A stretch of DNA of 64,000 nucleotides from Stercorarius parasiticus (Eukaryota; Chordata; Aves; Charadriiformes; Stercorariidae): assembly GCA_013396915.1 (NCBI GenBank), contig VWZL01003401.1, forward strand, positions 1,190,048 through 1,254,047, written 5' to 3'. The position numbers and the translations under genes are program-made. The notes under the pieces are model-generated. The model was not told where the DNA came from and made no database searches. It worked only from the letters and a program-made list of their open reading frames with translations. Shown one piece after another: positions 1-13,167 of the stretch; the stretch's first letter is position 1, and each line of letters opens with the position of its first letter.

Positions 1-3000
1 CAGCCAAGGAAACTTTGAAATTAATTCTCACTTGTGCCTTTGAATGGCTACTCTGCATCACCCGTGGTTATTCGAAAATTTTATGTTCTTTCCTGCAGTT
101 CAGACCTTGGACTGCACGAGCAATCCATAGTTATGGTGTTATTTTTCTTATATCGGACTTAGGAAGTGTGTGAACAAGATGTTTTTTCTTTGGCGTGTGC
201 AAATGTCAACACTAGTGTCTACTCTATGCAAAGTGCTTAAACCCATTTCAGCTGAATAACTGTACAACAAAGATGATCTTTCTGTATATTCCCGGATAAT
301 ACTTTAGCCGTCTGAACTTATTTTGCTCTGAGCCGCAAAATTAGGGGCATGTAAGAATGATCTGTAGTGGCACAAGAGTAACATCTGCCTTTATTAACAG
401 GAGTATTGCATTTCTCCTAACTGCCCTTCTGCAACACCTCATAATTTCTCTTGGCACAGTCACCTATATAAACTTGAGCAGAGCATGGCCCTACCTCCCC
501 ACCAGCTCAACCACCCCCAGCGTATGAATGAAGAATTAACACTTTCTGCTTTCTCCTCTTACTATTGAGATCAAGTGAAACATTGCCCTGGATTTCAAAA
601 CAGTGCCAGTGCCTGTTTTCGCACGTTTTCCCAGAGAATTTCTTTCAAAAGAGCTTTTCAATTCTGATTTTATTTTTTTTTCCCCCTCTCTTCCCTACGC
701 TCAGCGATGGCAGCAGCAGCTCTGCGCTGGGCAGGGCGTCGTGGGGGCCCTGCCTGTCACCTGGCAGCCTTCCCCATGGCATCCTCCGCACCGAGCCACC
801 CTCCTTCCCACCACAGCAAACAAAGGAGTGATTGTCCCCACACCGAGCAGCAGGGCTTGTTTTCCAGCCGCTGGTCCCCTGGGGAACGCACACGGTCCCT
901 CCCGGCTCCCGACACACCGGTACCCGAGACACGCACGGCTGATTTCCCTTCCTGCATCCCCAGGGCCTCCCACTGTGCTGTAACTGGGACTTCTTGTAAA
1001 CTGGTGGCTGCCCAGTGTGGTATAGGCTGCTCTGGATCCAGGTGATTTGCCTGCACGCCTGAAAACACAGGCTGTGATTTTGGGCTTGTAAGCACGTCAT
1101 GTTTCTTTGGCAAGCTGCAACACCTGCGCTAAAGCAAAGCAGGGAAAATTGAGGAAAAGGAGAAGCAATGGCCAGGCATCCTCTTGAATAACAATACTGC
1201 TTTTCCAAATATGAACACCTCTAGATATGTCTAGGAATGAGACATTTCCTTATTCAGTATTATTTTTCACTGATCATAAACTTAACTTGCAAGCAGTTTG
1301 ACAAGCAGCCCAGAAGTGCAGCTTCATCCTCCCATTTGCACCACAGAGAAGGAAGATAGAGAGGAGTGTGCTCAAGCACCAACGCCACTTCTCCTGATGA
1401 AATATTGCGGCTGCAGGACTTTAGCTGAGGTCAGACTATTTGATACAGCCCTATGTATTCATGCAGGCTGGGCAAACCCCAGTATCTCTGAGCACAGCGG
1501 GCGTTTCTTTGCTCCTTGCTCTCAGTTCCTGGCCACGCTGCTTAAATGCTTTCTCTCTTGCACACATTTTCTTACAGCGTATTTCCAATTTCGCTCTTTT
1601 CTGCACCTCTCTCTCACCTGCTGGTCACTCACTGAGGAGAGCTGTGTGCAGATAGTTAAACAATACCCTGGGAAATCCCACCACAGCTCCGTGCTTTCAA
1701 CTCCTCTGCGAGCAGTTCAAATCCACAGCTCACACCTTTTTTTCCTCCTCCCTATTTTTAATCTGCCTGGCTCTGTGTTTGTTGCATTTACTCATAACAG
1801 AAGGGCAGCCATTTCACTCACCAGTTCCAGTCAGTTTAACCCAACCCATAATACCATCATTGTAGTCAGCTTGCTGAGAGCTGGAAAAATTAGACATACC
1901 TGTTCATAATGAATGCTGATAATTACACAACACACAAACAACAAAGCGGTCTGCTAGATCCAATCACCCCCTCAATTTGAAGACATTAACATTGATAATT
2001 GCATACTGTGGAAGCTCAGAGGCACTAAACAAGGTTGCCTCCTCCATACTCATCAAAAGAGACAGTAGCAGAGCGAGGAACTTGCTTTACATTCTAGGAG
2101 GAAAAAGTTATATGACAACTCTTCTACAGATGAGGAATGGGATACAGAAATAATCTTTCGGCCAAAGGCATAATAAAGAGCGTGTGGGGTAGAGCTGGAA
2201 CCGGGTTACCATAAATTCTTGCCAGTAGCTTTGGCGCTAAGCCATCTTTCTAAGACAAACTCTGGGACAAAACTGAATGATTTTGTGAGGATGTCCAGGA
2301 CCCACAAATTCCATCTCTATATGTAATTCTTTCTGAAGACCAATTTCTTATTTCCCAGTTTACTACAGATGAATCTACAAGAGTAACTGAACTTTTATAT
2401 CTGTCTGTCCGTGTGGTGAAAGTGAAATATTTTTAGCCTTTATAGGGGAGGACACACCATAGACAGTGGCATTCACATCCAGATGCTCCATTTTTGTTAG
2501 TGTGTGATGCAACACCTTAAATGAGCTTATTTCTGGGTTCCTGATTTTCTGTTATTATTGGTGCCTGCGAATGTGATCACAAAGAGATGCTTTTTGGTCT
2601 TAGGTTCCTATACCTGGGAGAACAAAGCCACGACTTTCCAAACCTTACCAGTTTTGCCACTTTTTTTTCCCCTGAGCAAGTACTGAGCAAGTATTGTAAT
2701 TGCACTAGACCAGAGCATGAAAATTCTCCCATCCAGCATTGATTTTCACCTCCATTTCCACAAGACTCTACTTCCTACCTGTATAATATAAAAATGATAT
2801 AATCGACACAAACGCAGGTATCTTTTAAAACAATCACTGCTTTCCACACCCACCACCTGCAGCAGGATGAGGTGTCACTTGCACTGCATAGCACATCACC
2901 TACAATTACCACTACGCATCAGCATACTTTCAAGGCAGCAGCAGACTAAAAGCCTGATCTTACCACCACTGGTGCGGGAAGCTGGAGAATATAGAAACAT

Positions 3001-3526
3001 GGAAGCTGGAGAATATAGAAACAGAGCTGTAATACAGACCTGACTTCAGCGCTCATTTTACTCACTGTCTTGCAAAAATCCCATGTGTTTTAGATCCCTC
3101 GGCAGGACACTGGTCAGTCCGCCTGCCCTGACTGCAAAAATTCCCAGCCTGGGCTCTAGAGATGTGTGGGGAGGTTTTCTGTGTACGGAGCTGCTCCTTT
3201 CTGCTGCGAGTGAAGAGAACTGATGGGAAGTGCTAGCTGTCTCCTTCCCCTCGTGATGAGGTAAGAAACATACATGACTTCTAAACTCTGGTGAGCCCAA
3301 GAAAGACTGAATTTAGACATTCTACACTGAAGACAACCGTCTGACCCCTGGGTCTTAGAGAGTTTGGGGGAAAGCCTTCACCCCTCCCTCTGTGGGTGGC
3401 TGTGCACAGGCAGGCAGCATGAGGATTTGGGATCCACAGCCAAGCCTGACTTCCTTAGGAGAGCAGGTTGTCCTCTCCCTCCACCACACTGACCCATCAG
3501 AGGGAGGGAGCCACAGCCCCAGCCAC
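1..3526. other. Intergenic, no gene seen
   Basis: No coding exon could be supported here. Positions 700-1050 are GC-rich and 1300-1800 are pyrimidine-rich on the plus strand. Both biases leave long open frames that look accidental: there is no recognisable domain and no splice context. A small tandem duplication lies near 3000 and is listed separately. Confidence 0.6.
2977..3024. repeat. 24-bp tandem duplication
   Basis: Two adjacent 24-base units, 2977-3000 and 3001-3024, share the core GAAGCTGGAGAATATAGAAA and differ only at the last base. This looks like a recent local duplication in intergenic DNA. Confidence 0.9.
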
Positions 3527-3770
3527 ATAGAATCATAGAATCATAGAATCATAGGGTTGGAAGGGACCTCTGGAGATCACCTAGTCCAACCCCCCTGCCA
3601 GAGCAGGGTCACCTAAAGCAGGTTGCACAGGAATGCATCCAGGTGGNGTGGAACTTCCTATGTTCAAGTTTGTGCCCATTACCTCTTGTCCTGTTGCTGG
3701 GCACCACTGGAAAGAGCCTGGCCCCATCCTCCTGACACCCACCCTTTAAGTATTTATAAGTGCATCCAGG
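3527..3770 (-). repeat. CR1 LINE 3' fragment (minus orientation)
   Basis: The plus strand opens with three copies of an ATAGAATC-type unit, the reverse complement of the terminal CR1 microsatellite. The following GGAAGGGACCTCTGGAGATC and CCTCTTGTCCTGTTGCTGGGC blocks are characteristic of avian CR1 3' ends. The copy is 5'-truncated and fades out near 3770. It contains an ambiguous base at 3647. Confidence 0.93.
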
Positions 3771-6700
3771 CTTTCAGGCCACCCCAGAGCAGTCACACCA
3801 TTCAGGTTCCTGCCTGCCTAAACCGTGACAGCTTTGGGGGGAGAGAGGTACCTCTCTCTTGTCTAACAGGTGCTTTTAGGCATGAATAGGTGACTACAGC
3901 AAGTGCCCAGGAAATTTCAAGTGCTGTATAGAGACGCCACGCAGTGCAGGAAGAAGACAGGCGGGATTATTGTCTGAGCATTAGGCTTTGGGCACCTAAG
4001 TCTCAATTTAAGCAAGCTGGATCCTGCACAGAGCTAACACCTTATTAAGTGTTTGTGTTCCTTTTCCAGGCCTTTCATAACTCCTCGTCTATCAGCTCTC
4101 CCTGCTTAAGTTCCTCTCCTCCTAGCACAATGGCACCAAAAAGGTAAGCCTGGTCAGAACATTTTCAAAGTGGTAGTTAGTCAAATATCCCACTACATAA
4201 AAAATGAAACATCTCGGAGGAACATGAATGTTTCAACAGAGTTTCACTTGTGACCAAAATGAAAACCTGGATTGGATACCTGAGGTCTTTGATCTCAGAC
4301 TAGGCATTTCAACACAGCTCTCTTTCACAAAGACATTTGAAAGGGGCTGCTTTGTATTTTGTTTCCACAAAAGAAACAGAGAGACTTCAAAAACCTCAAA
4401 ACTTTCCATGGGGTGGAATGGCTGTTCTCCATCCAGTTCTGCTCTAATACTTCACAGGAGAGGGGCTCAGGTAGGTGCATTTATGTCAACCGCATTGGTC
4501 ATTCAAGAAAGAATGACTGGAAGCATGATGCATGTTCTCCTCCTTGGTTTCCTTCAAAAAATTACAATAAAATAAGGTAAGAATTCACTGAACATTTTGC
4601 CTAATTCTCCTAAAAGCCAAAAGAAAAAATTAATAATCACTGTATTAAAATATATTTCATGATTACAAAGTGTCTAGGAACCTCTTGTATCAGTTGCTCT
4701 TCCTATGCTTGTCCAACTAGTCTTTAAATAGTTTACTTCAAGCTTTTATAAAAGGAATAGTCTAGCTTGGTTTATGTTTTTTTAAAAGACACTTAGTAGA
4801 CATTTTGTGCAAGTAATTATTGAAGTCGCAATAGAAGAAAAAAAAAAAGGCTATCTTCTAAGTCCATTACTGTACATTAATATATCTTTCCTGACATTTA
4901 CTGTCAGGAATCAGTTTCCCTTACGGTCAATCTAGTTCACACAATTTAGTCTCTTATTGGCTAGGACCTTTTCAGACTAAGAATATCTCACAGTCCCTCT
5001 GTTGCATGATGATTCCCACCACTTTAGGTATCTCTTTTATCAATCACAAGAACTATAGACTATTCCGAAAAATAAATTGTTTGCCTTGGAAACTGATATG
5101 ATTAAAGTCAAAAGTGTGAATAAGATTCAGAAGATGTTGCCTTTGCACGATGTGCACTCTCAGGAACAAAGAAAGAATTTCCATTTTCTATCTACCTTTT
5201 GGCCTTTCTCATTTTTTGAGTGTAATTTGCATTTGAAATCAGGACAGAGTGTAGGTTGATGCTGCATTTTTTTCCTTTCAAACAGATCTCATGTTATTCT
5301 TCTGCCAGGTGGGCCCTTGTCTTACTCTCCCAGTTCCTCACTACATTGCAGTCAGTTCATATAGTCATATGAAATTACTGTCAACATAATGAAAGTGTTT
5401 CATTTCAAGTCTCCTGAACTTACTCATCTACTGAGTCATCAATGGCTTTGTGCTTGCTTTTATTCAAAGGACCCTCTAATGGGAATGAATGACATATTGG
5501 ATGAAATATCAGCCCAAAAGAGTGAAACTAGATTGCAAAAGGAAATTATTTATAGTTTCGAGATGATGCAAAAATAGATAATTTTGTACCTCATATATTG
5601 CTGATTTATTGTAAAAAGATTTTCCACTTGAAGTAGTGAGTTAGTTGTATCTTGGATTGAGGATAGGGAAACAAATTGAGCAAAAGGTATAGATAAGAAA
5701 TGACTGTATCAAAACAATTAAAGCCAAATTATTTCCCTTGAGAAAAAAGGAAGGTCAGACTTAAACGGAGTGGTACAATTTGATGGCTTCTTCCCTCCCC
5801 TCTAGATCTTGTGTGTGTGAAGTCCTCTTTAGGCTCTCAGACAGGCAAAAAAACAGGTAGGAGAGCATTTCTGGAAAAGCTTTCCCTCTGTTCTGTCACT
5901 GTTTGTATGTACTGGCCTCTCAGTTCCTGTTACCAGATGCATGCACGTACTCTGGCTCGGGTGCAGGGAGAGGGACCTCCTGTAGTTCAGTAACACCGTA
6001 GCCAAGCTGAGAGCACCCACCTACAGAAGGGACTCATGCACACTCAGAACAAGCCACCGCAATGGCTCTCAGGCTTATCGGTGCTCCAGCCCCACACCTG
6101 GAGCTGCCCCAGCTGGGAACACTGCAGAAGAAGTATTCTGGAATTATTTCTACATCCCCCTTCAGTTCAGATAGTACTGCATATTTAAGCATGTGCACAC
6201 AACCAGAAGGGATTGCTGTGAATGATGCTCAGCAAATGTTCGAGAAGAGCTGTCAGATAAAGGTTTCATCAATTTTAGTATCCTCAAACAATTTGCATTA
6301 AAACAAAGACATGGATGGGATGTCACTGATTGAAGGCATCACTTCCAGCAGTGAAATATAAGAAGGCAGCGACTGAAAAGCTGCTGAAAGTTTTTGAGGT
6401 TTTTCATGCTGCCCAGAGCTGAGATGGATAGCTGAACGTGTCATAGTTTTCAAAGCTAAGGGATAATACCCATTCACAATACCACCTTTTTGGTAGAATA
6501 TGGTCAGCCTAAAGGGGGAAAAAATCAAGAATACCCATCTGATAATTCTGACAGAAAAATCTGTCACATATGAAGGACTGAGATTAAAATTCAAAATATT
6601 AAAATGAACAGTGAGGTACAAAAAGCCAGGTATCTGCCCCTAAACAGCAACAACAAATGGTAGCTTCTTCAAGTGCAAGGTCTTTGCAGCAGAGGCATTT

Positions 6701-7782
6701 TGCTTGATGTTTATCAACAGGTAGCAGGGTTATAACCCACGTGTAGTGCTCCTACTGCCACCTTGACTACTAACAGAACTGGCCAAGTAGCATGGCTGCA
6801 GTCTAACACTGGCAAGCCTGGAAAGTGAAATAAATTCTTAGGTTCGTTAGAAGATAGTCCAATTCCTGTAGAACACTATTTCCTAGCCCTCGAGAAATGC
6901 TGCTGTTCTTTCACCTGATCAAAGGGCTTTGCTTTCAGGAGGAAATAGCAGGTGAATAATTCTACCCCCACCCGAAGTGGGGTGTCTCCATTAGCAACAG
7001 TGAAAATTCTCCTCCTCCATGAACAGATGCAAAGTGAGATTCCTGTGAGGAAAGCAGTTCAAAGGCTGTGTTATCTCTTTTGCTTAAGCTCCAACATCAG
7101 AGGCAAGTTGCTCTAACACGATGAACTGAAAAAAGAAACAGAAGCTTCCAGTCTAGAAGGTGCAAAAAGCAACCATGCACCAAAGGAAGTCTTTTGTATC
7201 CTCAATTCAGGTGTCAGTACCTGACTTCTTGCTGTCAGCCAGGGTATCATTCACCAAAAAAAAAAAAAATAATTCTCTGCATTTCAAGGAAGTGCTACGG
7301 ACAGAAATTTAATCTGTCCATCAGTAAGGTGCAGTATCTAATATGTAACTTGTCCTTCCCTCTTACTCCCATGGGTCAATGCACACTTCTGGTTATTTGT
7401 AAGATTAAAAATCATGCCATTAGCACAAGCCATTCATGACAAATAGTTCAGGCATTTGACTTCCCCAGAACAGTAGATGTTGATTTTTGCTATAGCTCCA
7501 GCAAAGTAGTGATTAACTGGAAGCTATTCAGAGTTCCAGTGCCAAGGTGGATAGAAAGCACTAAACAAGGTCTTGTGAACATCTTTTCTCTCTCTTATTA
7601 AAAGAAAAATTTGCACATCCAGGATAGCTGACACAATTCATTCTGATTACTTCATTTCTGGCTCTGCTTTCCAGTCACGGGTTAGGGGTGTTTGATGTTA
7701 GCACGACTGTGTGTTTCTCCATTCAAAGGGGTCAGAGAATGCTGCCAAAGCAGAGCTGTATCATGGGCTTAAACTCAGAATG
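3771..7782. other. Intergenic, no gene seen
   Basis: AT-rich DNA with short random open frames only. A stretch around 3980-4010 containing GGCACCTAAGTCTC resembles an old dispersed archosaur repeat, but it is too eroded to classify. I see nothing else that I can support. Confidence 0.55.
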
Positions 7783-8360
7783 AATCATGGAATCATTTAC
7801 ATTGGAAAAGATCTTTAAGATCATTAAGTCCAACTGTTAACCTAGCACTGCCAAGTCCACCACTAAACCATGTCCCTCAGCACCACATCTACATGTCTTC
7901 AAACACATCTGGGGATGGTGACTCAACCACTTCCCTGGGCAGCCTGTTCCAATGCTTGATAACCCTTTCAGTGAAGAATTTTTTCCTAATATCCAGTCTA
8001 AACCTCCTCTGGCGCAATTTGAGGCTGTTTCCTCTTGTCCTATTGCTTGCTACCTGGGAGAAGAGACCGACCCCCACCTCTCTACAACCTCCTTTCAAGT
8101 CGTATTAGAGAGTGATAAGGTCTCCCCTCAGCCTCCTTTTCTCCAGGCTGAACCACCCCAGCTCCCTCAGCCGCTCCTCATGAGACTTGTTCTCCAGACC
8201 CCTCACCAGCTTCATTGCCCTTCTCTGGACCCACTCCGGCACCTCAATGCCTTTCTTGCAGAGAGGGGCCCAAAACCGAACACCATATTTGAAGCGTGGC
8301 CTCATCAGTGCTGAGTACAGGGGGACAATCACTTTCCTAGTCCTGCTAGCCACACTACTT
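7783..8360 (-). repeat. CR1 LINE, 3' part of ORF2 plus 3' end (minus orientation)
   Basis: Reading the minus strand, about 8350 to 7890 encodes the C-terminal tail of the CR1 ORF2 protein (endonuclease/reverse transcriptase polyprotein), including the stretches [20 protein letters not shown] and [12 protein letters not shown]. The untranslated 3' end follows, down to about 7783. The reading frame is broken between the two halves by a frameshift near 8100, and the copy lacks the reverse transcriptase and endonuclease domains, so it is a dead 5'-truncated insertion. Confidence 0.93.
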
Positions 8361-11300
8361 TCAATACAATGATACATGATACAATGACACATGAAATTCA
8401 GGTGCATATTCAAGTAACACTGCCTCCAGCTTCTGCCACTCAGGTCTACTGGGAGCTTAGCAAAAGGAGATGCACAGCCCACACCGTGTTAAGCACAAGC
8501 CTCGGTGACCCCAGGCCCCATTGTTCAAGGGGGGAAATCAGAGAAACCAGAGAAATCCCCAGTTTTCTTGTTGTCCAGCTGTCCCATTCTCCCCTGGGCA
8601 GAAGGAGGCTGCTCCCTCTGCACCAATGCTTGTGATGCTGTGAGATGTAGATACAGCTCTTTCAAAACAGCACACAAAATTCAGATGGTTGAAACGTAAG
8701 GGTAGAACCTTCTGCCACTGGTTCACTGCTCCTGTCTTGTAAGCAGTCTTTGCCTCAATTCCTCTCTCACACCTCTAGGCAAGTCTGACTCATTTGTCTT
8801 CCAGGGATGTTTTAAGATGTAATGGATGTTTTATTACACAGTACCATAAGCCTTTTGGATGAAAGGACCAATTTAAAGAATTTACTAATGAAAACCATTA
8901 ATAATAAATGTGATTACAGAGCTTTTGTAACAATTCAACAACTTCAGAATATTTCAATGCCTGGACTATCCATTTACGATTTTAAAACAGAGGAAGATAA
9001 CAGAATTTTTATAGAGGCTTGTAAAAGGCATCAATCCTACATGATTATTAAAAAAGTAAGGATTTCTTCTGTGAAAAAAAAACAAATCCTGGGAGTGGGG
9101 AAGAAAGGAAGGGGAACAAGTCTTTAAGATATAGTACCAATTTCTAGGTCTTAAGAAAACCTCTCAGAAATATGCATAGACTGGCAGGAGGAGGGACGAG
9201 TGGGAAGCATTACAGCTATCTCCGAAAGAGTCAAAACCAGACACAGATTAAGGCACTGGATATCACAAGAAAATCATAAATCATTAACATTAAAAACAGA
9301 ACAGTAGAGAAGAAAATGGATGAAATAGCAAAAAGATATTGTTTCTAATGGAAAATAAGAAGAAAATAAGAAAGGTTGCAGCAATTGCAACCTGGTTGAA
9401 GCAATTGCTTCAATCAGAATTCAGTGCTGCAGTCTTTGACTTCAACAAAAACCTGAGTTAAAATTACAAAACCAGGCCTCAGTAACACTAAACCTTCGGC
9501 AGACAATGTTGCTAATCACTAGACATCCAACGGGTCTTAGTTTAGTTTGCCAAAAAAGTCTTAATTTTGCCCTACTTAATATTTGAAAGACTTTCAAATT
9601 AACATCAGTATATGCCTCCCGCAAGATTTTACAAAAAGTCGTGATCTGTTGCCTGCATTCAACACAAGTATTCACTAGAGAAACATAAGTTGATATGCTT
9701 GCTTGATGGTCACAAAGCATTTTGAAGATGAAAAGTATCATGTGCTAAACATTAAACTAGTCTGACCATCTTCTCATTACACTGCAGATAGACAATCTGC
9801 CAGGACAAGAAAAACGAGACACAAAGCTGGTCTGGTGAGGATCCTGTTTTGCCTTTGAGAAAATGTTAAAATAATTGATAGTTTCAATAATAGATAGTTT
9901 CAAAGTATTAAGCATTCCTTTGCTCACTGCTTCAAAGGGGTCCCCAAATACCTAGAAATATAACTATTTTCCTTTTCATGTTTGATAGGAAAAAAGTACT
10001 AAAAAGATTCTTAAAAATACAAATAAAGAGATCCAGACACTTTTTGATCCACCTTTATCTAAAATTAAAAACAAATTTGAGTGCTTCACTTGTCCCCCTG
10101 TAATGAAAAGCCTCACAAAAAGACTCTGATATGGAACTAATTTGCATTCTGAATATGCTGTATGGACTACAGAGACTATAGTAACCTTTAGAGAATCTTC
10201 GCTGCGTTAAAAAAGTAATTCATATTCTATCATCTCCTTCTACAGAAGATGAAAGGTTGAAAGATGTAAATTAGACAAAACAAACAAACCTTTCATAGTA
10301 TATTATAGGCTCCGGGTCTCCTGTGCATTTACTAAAATTTCAGTAATTCCTCTTCCAATTTCAAGCACAGTAAGCTTGGACCATTTGACAAACTCCTTAT
10401 CACCATTTTATTTAAGTGTTGCCACATACAGAAGCATATTTCAAGGAGAGATGCATTGAGAAACAACTTCTTTGAACTTGTTTTTCTCTTCCTTAAGCTT
10501 TCCCCCATGCCATCAAATGGATGACAGTTCTTTTGTTATTTAAATCTCCCATGATTTCCAGCCTGGCTAACTGACTTTTGGGTTACATGACCTTGCAGTG
10601 CACGTACATCTTCACATTTCCTTAATTCTTGTGTTGAAACCCACTGGCCCACCTCAACAGATTTTAGCAGCATGGTCAAAGTCCCAAACAGAATTCAGTT
10701 CCTGCTCACCCCATGAAAACAGAGCGCTGGGGAAAAGAGAAACATCCTCTAAAGACCCCAATTAAGAACTTGGCAACATCATACACTTGTCTCATGTGAG
10801 AGACAGTGAGCCTTTCTAAAGGCTCAGCTCACACAGAAGGTGTCTGCTAGGTACCAGAATTCCCCCAACTTCAGTGTTGATGGGGTTGTTCATTAGAGGG
10901 CAATAAAGTTAACTTCAAAAGCAGTAAAATAATAATTTGCTAACAATTTCTTATCCCCACCCAAATGTTATTTGACTTTTATCCATGCAAGCTGCCTATA
11001 TTTCTTTATTTCCCCTTGTCCTTGCAATGACTCTGCAAGTCCTACATAACCATGCCATATTGCTTCTCCATATCCTCCCAATCCTTGGCTGCTCTGCCCT
11101 TTTGTCTCCCGCTACACAAGTTTCTCTGCAGACCTGAGGTAAAGACAGCATTCATTATAGTCAGCTATGGAGACACTAGCCTCTTTGACATGCGCTTTGC
11201 AGATCTCCAGCTACAAGGAGTGCTGTGCAAGGTGAAGTTTTTCCTCCTGCCTTGGAAGACAGACACCTGCTTGTGCAAGAGACACATGGCTTCACATCTT

Positions 11301-11894
11301 CCACCTCCCCTGGTTAGAGCTGTGGTGGAGTTATGTTAGCTCTTTTTCAAAGACACCCAGTATAACACTACCCAAGCACTGGAATGGACAACCTTGTTAT
11401 TAGGATTTGCTAACTGGAGCTGGAGCTGGAGATATCCACAAGTCTTGTTATCATCAGCTGAGGAGAGATACTTCCAAGCCTCCCTTGACTGCTGACAACT
11501 CACACCAAAGGGGACAACATGACATAATAAAATGACAAGCCTGCAGAAATCTGTGGCTATAACTATTATATTAACACAGTGGAAGCAAGAGCCTATCTTT
11601 ACACTGGGCACACAGAAAAGTAAAGTCTCACTCAGCTACCACATTTAAGCTGGTTTGTGTTGTCCACCTGACAAGACCTTTATTAAACCTCAGAGGATCC
11701 ATCTGAACTTTCCATACCCAAGCAACTGATTCAGGGATGCAGCACTCACAAAAGTGGGAAACTAGAGCGACTCAGCATTTTTCATTCAGATTATTTGGTT
11801 TAAAGGGACATTTTACACAGAAGAAAATTTTTGTGGAGAGGAAAGGGGGGACTCTTAACATGTGCTCTTTGTGCTCTAGGATTGCATCAACTCT
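8361..11894. other. Intergenic, no gene seen
   Basis: AT-rich unique DNA. A 101-codon open frame at 8822-9127 is lysine- and isoleucine-rich, with no domain I recognise and no splice or promoter context. A pair of related inverted repeats lies at 9374-9413 and is listed separately. Confidence 0.5.
9374..9413. repeat. Two adjacent inverted repeats with a shared GCAATTGC core
   Basis: Positions 9374-9392 form a 7-bp perfect stem (GGTTGCA / TGCAACC) around a GCAAT loop. Positions 9396-9413 are a perfect 18-bp palindrome, TTGAAGCAATTGCTTCAA. Both carry GCAATTGC at the centre, so they look like a duplicated and diverged element. The function is unknown. TTGC/GCAA half-sites resemble C/EBP-type binding sites, but that is only a resemblance. 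Confidence 0.75.
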
Positions 11895-12685
11895 ATTATC
11901 CTAGAATCAGCGGGGAAAAAAGGGCTGTGAGAGGCCATCCAGCCCTCCCCTTGCCCAAAGGTATGATCAGCTTGATCTAAACTATTCCCAAACGATGTTT
12001 ATCTAATCTGCTTTCAGAAATATCCACAAGCTCCCCCAGCCATTTAGCTTAATGCTTCAGTATGTGACTTGCGCTCTTCACAGCAGCAGGAAGAACAGGC
12101 TATTCTTTATGTCTTAGTAACTATCTTTTACATGCAGGTTTCGTTATGCTTCACACTTCCCTTTTAGCAACTGAATACGCTCCACTCTTTCTACTTTTAT
12201 CCATCTACACTTCTCATGATTTTCATTGCTCTACTCGGAATTTTACCAGTTCATATCTGATAATTGCAGCATCCAAAACTGGACACAGGACTTTGTCTTT
12301 GGGGCTTGTAAGATTTCTGTTGAAGGGTTTACTCTAAGGATTTTTTTGACATTTCTATCTTTTTAAAATCCCTCCATCATGCTGCCTTTTTCCACACCAG
12401 ATGACACTACCTGCCATCCCAGCCCTGCCCTCTCCTCAGCCTCCCTAACCACCAACCCCGCTGTTTAGGCTGTGCAAGACAGCAATTAAATCCCAATTTT
12501 TCCTTCCTTTCCCAGGTGGAATAAACCCAGCTCCCCAAGCCTCTCCTCCTACGTTACATGCTCCAGAGCCAAGATCACCGCTGCTGCTTTCTTCTGGCCT
12601 CTCTCAGTCTACTCTTGTACTGGGGGTCCCCAGACTGAACACCATATTGCAAATGTGGTTGCATGAGAGGTGAATAAAGAAAAGA
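11895..12685 (-). repeat. Old diverged CR1-like LINE (minus orientation)
   Basis: Recognisable CR1 blocks occur in the order expected for the reverse orientation. A degraded 3' tail (GAGAGGCCATCCAGCCCTCC) is followed by a CCAAAACTGGACACAG-type block near 12270, then by a second CR1 stretch at about 12510-12680 (CCAGACTGAACACCATATTG). Divergence is much greater than in the neighbouring plus-strand copy. It may be two overlapping old fragments rather than one. Confidence 0.75.
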
Positions 12686-13167
12686 CATTGAGGTGCTGGA
12701 GCATGTCCAGAGAAGGGCAATGAAGCTGGTGAGAGGTCTGGAGAACAAGTCTTATGAGGAGCGGCTGAGGGAGCTGGGGTTGTTCAGCCTGGAGAAGAGG
12801 AGGCTGAGGGGAGACCTTATCGCTCTCTACAGCTACCCGAAAGGAGGCTGTAGAGAGGTGGGGATCGGTCTCTTCTCCCAAGTAACAAGTGATAGGTCAC
12901 GGGGAAATGGCCTCAAGTTGTGCCAGGAGGGGTTTAGGATGGATATTAGGAAAAATTTCTTCACCAAAAGGGTGAAGCACTGGAACAGGCTGCCCAGGGA
13001 AGTGGTTGAGTCACCATCCCTGAAGGCTTTCAAGAAACGGGTAGACGTGGTGCTGAGGGACATGGTTTAGGGTGGACTTGGCAGTGTTAGGTTAACAGCT
13101 GGATTCGATGATCTTAAAGGTCCCTTCCAACCTAGACAATTCTATGATTCCATGATTCTATGATAGC
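12686..13167 (+). repeat. CR1 LINE, 3' end with ORF2 tail (plus orientation)
   Basis: The frame at 12693-13070 encodes the same ORF2 C-terminal tail as the copy at 7.8-8.4 kb ([36 protein letters not shown]) and ends in a stop. The 3' UTR then runs GATCTTAAAGGTCCCTTCCA to the terminal ATTCTATGATTCCATGATTC repeat. It is well preserved, hence relatively young. It is 5'-truncated and cannot move on its own. It abuts the older minus-oriented CR1. Confidence 0.95.

Noticed and set aside
645..1208. 187-codon open frame on the minus strand
   Set aside because: GC-rich block with overlapping open frames on both strands and no recognisable protein features.
1298..1909. 203-codon open frame on the plus strand
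   Set aside because: The strand is pyrimidine-rich, which removes stop codons. The product has no domain I recognise, and no splice or promoter context is seen.
7893..8372. Plus-strand open frames
   Set aside because: Antisense shadows of the CR1 ORF2 tail.
8822..9127. 101-codon open frame
   Set aside because: AT-rich, with no motif, family or splice signal that I can recognise. Kept only as a possibility.
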